Shown here: in pieces, positions 63,862 through 64,000 of the stretch
How positions within the stretch are numbered: position 1 is the first letter of the stretch
Layout of the letters: each line of letters starts with the position of its first letter
DNA from: a bacterium
GTDB lineage: Bacteria; Planctomycetota; Planctomycetia; Planctomycetales; Planctomycetaceae
NCBI GenBank assembly: GCA_016125225.1
Contig: WGME01000014.1
Coordinates: forward strand, 211,070-275,069
Direction: 5' to 3'
DNA: 64,000 nt
Notes under the pieces: generated by a model
Told to the model about the DNA's origin: nothing
The model's input: only the letters and a program-made list of their open reading frames with translations
The model's database searches: none
Position numbers and translations under genes: made by a program

Positions 63862-64000
63862 GAGGCGGTTTCAAAACCTCAATGAATTAAACTTGCGCCC
63901 TGGCTGGTTTTCGGTTAAGAGAGCAGTCGAAAGGAGTCTTTCGATGGCGCTCAGGGAAGTTCTGCTCACGGACGCACAATGGTCCAAGATCCAGCCTTTG
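63862..64000 (+). mobile_element. Left end of an IS5-family insertion sequence, cut by the window
   Basis: GAGGCGGTTTCAAAACCTC at 63862-63880 looks like the terminal inverted repeat. The transposase starts 64 bases further in, the usual spacing. The 127 bp between the immunity gene and this end hold nothing recognisable. Confidence 0.65.
63944..64000 (+). CDS. IS5-family transposase, first 19 codons
   Basis: ATG preceded by AAGGAG at 8 bases. The visible product, MALREVLLTDAQWSKIQPL, matches the start of IS5-type transposases (LTDAQWxxIxPLLP). The remainder lies outside the window. It is not the same reading as the broken IS5-type copy at 24106-25000, whose N-terminus differs. Confidence 0.75.
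   Translation, partial: MALREVLLTDAQWSKIQPL

Overview
The window is almost certainly from a member of the Planctomycetota (order Planctomycetales or a close relative). This rests on gene families that are common there and scarce elsewhere: a PSCyt1/PSCyt2/PSD1 cytochrome protein followed directly by a DUF1501 protein, a Cys-type sulfatase, FG-GAP/ASPIC proteins, and two giant surface proteins with an N-terminal LEPR-x-LL motif. No species can be named from the sequence alone.

Bases 1-15,700 look like ordinary chromosome. They hold the 3' part of an FG-GAP/ASPIC-UnbV protein, an orphan beta-class DNA methyltransferase and a sulfatase (minus strand), squalene-hopene cyclase, the PSD1-DUF1501 pair (plus strand), and a two-gene ABC exporter (minus strand). 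The exporter genes overlap by ATGA, and their ATP sites are predicted to be asymmetric.

A tRNA-Val(CAC) at 15,736-15,808 marks a change in character. A tyrosine-recombinase gene ends inside the tRNA, so the tRNA 3' end is a likely attachment site. The integrase itself is cut by a decayed IS3-family element. To the right lie an HAE1-type RND permease with an extra membrane segment, an FG-GAP lipoprotein, a broken IS5-family element, a 3,419-residue LEPR-x-LL protein (seven cadherin-like repeats, LVIVD propeller, six PPC-like repeats including a 378-bp tandem array, LamG-like end), an IS3-family remnant, an XRE regulator, and a Stealth-like/glycosyltransferase-like fusion.

Bases 39,080-62,959 are one 7,959-residue reading frame. 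It runs from a LEPR-x-LL N-terminus through Gly/Ser linkers, cadherin repeats, a Trp/Tyr-rich region, a von Willebrand A domain split by about 950 residues of PPC-like modules, and about 18 Ig-like repeats to an RHS/YD-repeat shell. After the conserved RHS core motif (DPTGW) comes a different domain of about 300 residues with a class 3 lipase G-H-S-L-G motif. The next gene, 25 bp downstream, encodes an ankyrin-repeat protein with a lipoprotein-like signal. I read this pair as a giant polymorphic toxin with a lipase tip and a matching periplasmic immunity protein. It is the most interesting system in the window. The start of an IS5-family transposase closes the window.

All family calls come from reading motifs by eye. 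No database search, gene finder or structure prediction was run.
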